A DNA stretch of 16,046 nucleotides from SAR202 cluster bacterium Io17-Chloro-G6 (lineage in GTDB: Bacteria > Chloroflexota > Dehalococcoidia > UBA3495), in contig MUCT01000017.1 of assembly GCA_002816585.1 (NCBI GenBank), positions 1 to 16,046 of the forward strand, given 5' to 3'. The position numbers and the translations under genes were made by a program. The notes under the pieces were generated by a model. The model had not been told where the DNA came from, made no database searches, and worked only from the letters and a program-made list of their open reading frames with translations. Shown piece after piece: positions 14,301-16,046 of this stretch; position 1 is the stretch's first letter; each line of letters begins with the position of its first letter.

Positions 14301-14902
14301 GCAACATCCTGGGCGCATCCCAGAGCGGCCACATCCAGGACGTCGGTTTGGACCTCTATACTCAACTCCTAAATGAAGCGGTACGAGAGTTGCAGGAGGA
14401 AACGGGCGAGAGCGGCGCCGGCGAGCCTCTTGCCGAATTGCCACGGATCGATCTGCCGCTCAACGCCCGGATTCCTGAGGATTACGTAGATCACCTGCCA
14501 ACCCGCCTGGCTGTTTACCAAAGGCTGGCCAAATTATCCGACAGCGATGACATTCCGGAGATCCGCGAAGAGTTACGGGACCGCTTCGGCCCCGTGCCCG
14601 AAGAGGTTGAGAACCTGCTGACATTGGCCGAACTCCGAGCCCTAGCCGCCAATGTGGGGGTGGAATCCGTGGTGCAAGGAAGCGACGCAATAGTGCTTTC
14701 GCTCCGGGTGCCGGTGGGCGGGGCCAGGGTGCCGCTTCAAAGGGCCCTGGGGCCATCGGTCCAGGTGGGCAACACCCAGATGCAGATGCCCTTGCGGAGA
14801 CTGGGCGACGAATGGCTGTCCCGACTGACCAGAGTGCTGGAGCGGTTCCTGGCCTTCCAGGAAAACCTCAAAGCGCTGGCCGCATCAGCCCCAGCCGACT
14901 AA
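11345..14902 (+). CDS. mfd: Transcription-repair coupling factor Mfd
   Basis: Mfd is an ATP-driven translocase that removes RNA polymerase stalled at DNA damage and recruits UvrA. From the ATG at 11345 the protein is about 1,185 aa, full length. The N-terminal UvrB-like region (about 1-340) has ILVVTPRPDDARRL, LLPEPEVLPFERLAVD, and GSFSHRGGILDIYP. The RNA-polymerase interaction domain follows (LVPGAHVVHIDHGVARF, from about 507). Next is the SF2 translocase, with Walker A GDVGYGKTE (658-666), DEEQ box (759-762), SATPIPRT (785-792), TTIIESGLDMPNVNT and GRVGR (931-935). The C-terminal TRCF domain is present (YQRLAKLSDSDDIPEIREEL). A GTG at 11324 would add 7 residues. The ATG is chosen because MTLNGVLELL fits the family start, though GGGAG is 14 nt away. 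The regulator on the opposite strand is unlikely to be functionally linked. Confidence 0.97.
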   Translation: MTLNGVLELLDRHPEHRGNVDSWGEGRGESGVTIRQGARAAFLASLWRRQQGPILVVTPRPDDARRLHDQLLTYLGEDQPVHLLPEPEVLPFERLAVDANTGNQRLSALAALAAGGRFGYMEPDVQPLVVCSVGSALIYTLPPELMAGVFPATGELSLWRKGDRVRINTLLAQWLDLGYRNEPVVEAPGSFSHRGGILDIYPTGSDWPLRIELWDDEIDTIRYFDPVSQRSIRPADEVRLAPAREQLPGLANQETVAAQTEAMDYSKCNDEVRDRMAEELSLLSSSPNPETLSFYNGLINQAHLLGYIGANGLVVLERSGQVEAEALELEERFQRMREAREERGELPGNFPSPHMGWVEFSNRLSGMPQMQLQTWVGDDEDKIFLPSNQYYGKLEQLAVDIRSHQASNHAVVAVTQHQRRVAEILEEEGIGVTQTDTLESAPSPGQVCLLPGSLRDGWTVELPNRETGEANALVLLTDSELFGTVKEQRYHRHRRAEHGPEVVLADLVPGAHVVHIDHGVARFAGTTHIGDDDDEKEYLILEYAENDKLYVPTDHLDRVSAYVGAQDQPPSLTRLSTAEWARVKQRVKGATREMAQELLRINAARALAEGHEHSGDTVWQQELEDSFPFVETPDQAKAIVDVKVDMETLRPMDRLICGDVGYGKTEIALRAAFKSVNDGMQVGILVPTTVLAQQHYATFSERLSPFPVRVEVLSRFRTHKEQQEVVEGLKDGSVDIVIGTHRLLQKDVQFKNLGLAVVDEEQRFGVSHKERFKQLRQQVDVLTLSATPIPRTLNMALAGIRDLSTMDSAPEARLPVKTFVSEYSEDVIKEAILREMERGGQVFYLHNRVRTIHQAAAELIKMVPHARVMVGHGQMAESELEEVMEDFANGDADVLVCTTIIESGLDMPNVNTLIVERADRFGLAQLYQLRGRVGRSEHRAYAYLMAPRGRRITEAAQHRLQAILEASELGAGFRIAMRDLEIRGAGNILGASQSGHIQDVGLDLYTQLLNEAVRELQEETGESGAGEPLAELPRIDLPLNARIPEDYVDHLPTRLAVYQRLAKLSDSDDIPEIREELRDRFGPVPEEVENLLTLAELRALAANVGVESVVQGSDAIVLSLRVPVGGARVPLQRALGPSVQVGNTQMQMPLRRLGDEWLSRLTRVLERFLAFQENLKALAASAPAD

Positions 14903-14909
14903 TCACGGG

Positions 14910-14954
14910 CGCCGTTACCTTAGATCTGCCGTTCCTACAGCAACCCAAACGGCG
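14910..14954. repeat. 7-bp inverted repeat after mfd
   Basis: CGCCGTT (14910-14916) and AACGGCG (14948-14954) lie 31 nt apart just after the mfd stop. The long loop and lack of a T-run make it a poor terminator. I see nothing else clear in the 14903-15087 gap. Confidence 0.25.
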
Positions 14955-15087
14955 GGATTCAGCGTATTTACTCTCAAGAAACGCCTGCGGAATACTTTCA
15001 TCTGAATCCGAGTCGGCATCGGCACATCTAACATTCTGATTAGCGCGTAAATTCCCGCCTGAGCCATCAGTGACCATGGAGGACACA

Positions 15088-15711
15088 TTGAGGGGCAATT
15101 CTACAGATAGCCAGCCTGCCTTGCAGGTGGGCAAACGAAGCAAGTTGCGGTTTCTAATCCCCCTGGCGTTGGTATTGACGGCAGCATTAATCGCCTGTAC
15201 CAGTAGTGCCAACAGCGGCTCGTCCAGCTCCAATTCTTTCAATGAGGGCAGTTCGTCCAATTCCGGAGACATCGCGCCCAATTTCTCGATCACGATGTAC
15301 CAAGGTCAGGACGTTGTCGGCGGCCAAGAGGTCAATTTCCACGACCTAGTCGGCAAAAAGCCCATCGTGCTCAACTTCTGGGCTGGATTGTGCCCGCCTT
15401 GCCGGGCTGAGATGCCAGATTTGCAAGCGTTCAACGACGAGTTCGAAGACCGGGCATTGCTGCTTGGGATAGACCTTGGCCAGTTCACCGGGCTGGGGAA
15501 CCCGACGGACGCCCAGAACCTTTTGGATGAACTGGGCGTGACCTATCCTGCCGGTTTCACCAACGACAGCAACATAGTCAAAGACTATGGAGTCTTGGGG
15601 ATGCCCACCACCGTGTTCATCGACGCCCAAGGAGGGATTTTCAACAAGTGGACCGGCGCTCTCAACGGCGAAGTATTAGAGGAAAAAACCCTAAAGATGC
15701 TGAACCAGTAG
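15088..15711 (+). CDS. TlpA-like thioredoxin-fold lipoprotein
   Basis: This is a membrane-anchored thiol-disulfide oxidoreductase of the TlpA/ResA type, acting outside the cytoplasm. Numbering is from the TTG at 15088 (207 aa). A basic N-terminus (KRSKLR) and hydrophobic segment lead to lipobox LIAC with the lipidated Cys at 37. A low-complexity Ser/Asn/Gly linker (38-61) follows, and then the thioredoxin fold starts at IAPNFSI. The active site is CPPC (102-105) in NFWAGLCPPC, and GMPTT carries the cis-Pro (about 173). The Trp that normally precedes the first Cys is Leu. The TTG start is chosen because GGAGGA (15078-15083) ends 4 nt before it. A GTG at 15070 and an ATG at 15076 are in frame but have no ribosome site. 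A typical role is reduction of apocytochrome c or other exported thiol proteins, but no ccd or ccm gene is nearby. Confidence 0.88.
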   Translation: MRGNSTDSQPALQVGKRSKLRFLIPLALVLTAALIACTSSANSGSSSSNSFNEGSSSNSGDIAPNFSITMYQGQDVVGGQEVNFHDLVGKKPIVLNFWAGLCPPCRAEMPDLQAFNDEFEDRALLLGIDLGQFTGLGNPTDAQNLLDELGVTYPAGFTNDSNIVKDYGVLGMPTTVFIDAQGGIFNKWTGALNGEVLEEKTLKMLNQ

Positions 15712-15737
15712 CGTGTATTCAGAACATTTTCGTTTGG

Positions 15738-15800
15738 ATGAACTCCGGCAAACCCAATTCCGGCTGGGCCAATTCCGGCGATCAGTCCGCCGCTGCTTGA
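15738..15800 (+). CDS. Possible 20-aa peptide with NSG repeats
   Basis: An ATG at 15738 opens 20 codons ending with TGA at 15798-15800, three bases before the terminator hairpin. The peptide contains three five-residue units beginning NSG (NSGKP, NSGWA, NSGDQ), the translation of the 15-bp DNA repeat. There is no convincing Shine-Dalgarno. It may be chance translation of a repeat in the 3' UTR. Confidence 0.2.
   Translation: MNSGKPNSGWANSGDQSAAA
15741..15785 (+). repeat. Three imperfect 15-bp tandem units
   Basis: AACTCCGGC (15741), AATTCCGGC (15756) and AATTCCGGC (15771) recur with an exact 15-bp period. Between the second and third units the match extends to 11 bp, CCAATTCCGGC. It lies between the TlpA-like gene and its terminator. 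Confidence 0.75.
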
Positions 15801-15803
15801 GTC

Positions 15804-15824
15804 AAAGAGCCCGGCGGGCTTTTT
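15804..15824 (+). terminator. Intrinsic terminator after the TlpA-like gene
   Basis: AGCCC (15808-15812), loop GGC and GGGCT (15816-15820) form a GC-rich stem followed by TTTT, with an A-rich stretch before it. The position, 93 bp after the stop codon, fits the end of the plus-strand transcript. Confidence 0.65.
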
Positions 15825-15855
15825 ACTTCGCCGTCCCAGCAACCCTATGTTGCGG

Positions 15856-15861
15856 TATAAT
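15856..15861 (+). promoter_or_regulatory. -10 box of a promoter for the RNA region
   Basis: A perfect TATAAT lies at 15856-15861, downstream of a terminator and upstream of tRNA-like sequence. No -35 match is seen at 16-18 bp. The expected start (about 15868) coincides with the first base pair of the folded element that follows. Confidence 0.45.
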
Positions 15862-15868
15862 ATCTGTG

Positions 15869-15922
15869 GCCGTACTCAAGTTCGCTTCAAGCGCCGCCTG
15901 GCGCCTGGGCTCGAGTAACGGC
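15869..15922 (+). ncRNA. Candidate structured RNA or leader (three-way junction fold)
   Basis: GCCGTACTC (15869-15877) pairs with GAGT-A-ACGGC (15913-15922) as nine base pairs with one bulged A. Inside are a small AAG-TTCG-CTT hairpin (15878-15887) and an all-GC hairpin GCGCC-GCCT-GGCGC (15891-15904). No known RNA family is recognised, and it does not fold as a tRNA. It could be the leader of the tRNA transcript or a small RNA. The call rests on pairing seen by eye. Confidence 0.35.
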
Positions 15923-15931
15923 AAGTGAAGT

Positions 15932-15969
15932 CGGGGTGTAGCGCAGGGGTAGCGCGCTACGTTCGGGAC
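15932..15969 (+). pseudogene. tRNA-Pro(CGG) 5' half, broken after the anticodon loop
   Basis: The 5' acceptor strand, D-arm (GCGC-AGGGGTA-GCGC), CTACG anticodon strand and loop TTCGGGA match tRNA-Pro(CGG) and are nearly identical to the copy at 16009. The following bases ACCGAATGC cannot pair with CTACG, and no T-arm (GGTTCAAATCC-like) or acceptor 3' strand is found before 16007. The segment is therefore not a working tRNA. Confidence 0.75.
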
Positions 15970-16008
15970 ACCGAATGCAACCCTACGGTATTAAAATACG
16001 ATTTATGT

Positions 16009-16046
16009 CGGGGTGTAGCGCAGGGGTAGCGCGCGTCGTTCGGGAC
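16009..16046 (+). tRNA. tRNA-Pro (anticodon CGG), 5' half, cut by window end
   Basis: CGGGGTG (acceptor), TA, D-arm GCGC-AGGGGTA-GCGC, G, CGTCG (anticodon stem) and loop TTCGGGA (anticodon CGG at positions 34-36) give exactly the first 39 standard positions. The window ends on the C that pairs with G31. The 3' half must lie beyond the edge, so integrity cannot be confirmed. Confidence 0.7.

Noticed and set aside
15973..16008. Intron within the tRNA anticodon loop
   Set aside because: The spacer is 37-39 bp, too short for a group I intron. The second copy restarts at the tRNA 5' end rather than supplying the 3' half.
15930..16046. Integration attachment site at tRNA-Pro
   Set aside because: Attachment sites normally repeat the 3' part of a tRNA gene. 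Here the 5' half is repeated, no integrase is nearby and only 37 bp separate the copies.

Overview
The window is GC-rich bacterial DNA. The gene content and the style of several proteins, especially the large AAA-ATPase/TPR/LuxR regulator and the plant-type O-methyltransferase, look most like an uncultured Chloroflexota (Dehalococcoidia/SAR202-like) genome. This placement rests on remembered family resemblance, not on a search. Several genes seem to start with GTG or TTG. TGA is used as an ordinary stop.

Layout. Bases 1-500 hold a decayed IS630-type transposase on the plus strand. From about 593 to 6477 a minus-strand series runs proB > proA > an unknown 101-aa protein > a metal-dependent amidohydrolase > mug > thpR > alkA. 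proBA makes glutamate-5-semialdehyde for proline synthesis and has an extended -10 promoter at 6547-6555. The last four genes are packed tightly, with 4-bp GTGA stop/start overlaps. They include two base-excision DNA glycosylases and an RNA 2',3'-cyclic phosphodiesterase. Upstream, also on the minus strand, an unrecognised ~89-aa protein is translationally coupled to an O-methyltransferase (6609-7872). Upstream of that lies a giant LuxR-family regulator (8122-11181) whose frame is cut by two in-frame TGA codons.

A divergent intergenic region (11182-11344) with a dyad, a candidate promoter and a perfect terminator-like hairpin separates the regulator from plus-strand mfd (transcription-repair coupling factor). 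Then come a TlpA-like thioredoxin lipoprotein and its terminator. The right end is RNA-rich: a -10 box, a candidate structured RNA, a broken tRNA-Pro(CGG) 5' half, and 77 bp later the 5' half of an apparently good tRNA-Pro(CGG) cut by the window edge.

No CRISPR array, restriction, toxin-antitoxin or phage module is visible. The stretches most worth following up are the small protein/O-methyltransferase/LuxR neighbourhood, the double-TGA split of the regulator, the 38-nt palindrome inside the start of proB, and the tRNA-Pro half-duplication beside the structured RNA candidate.
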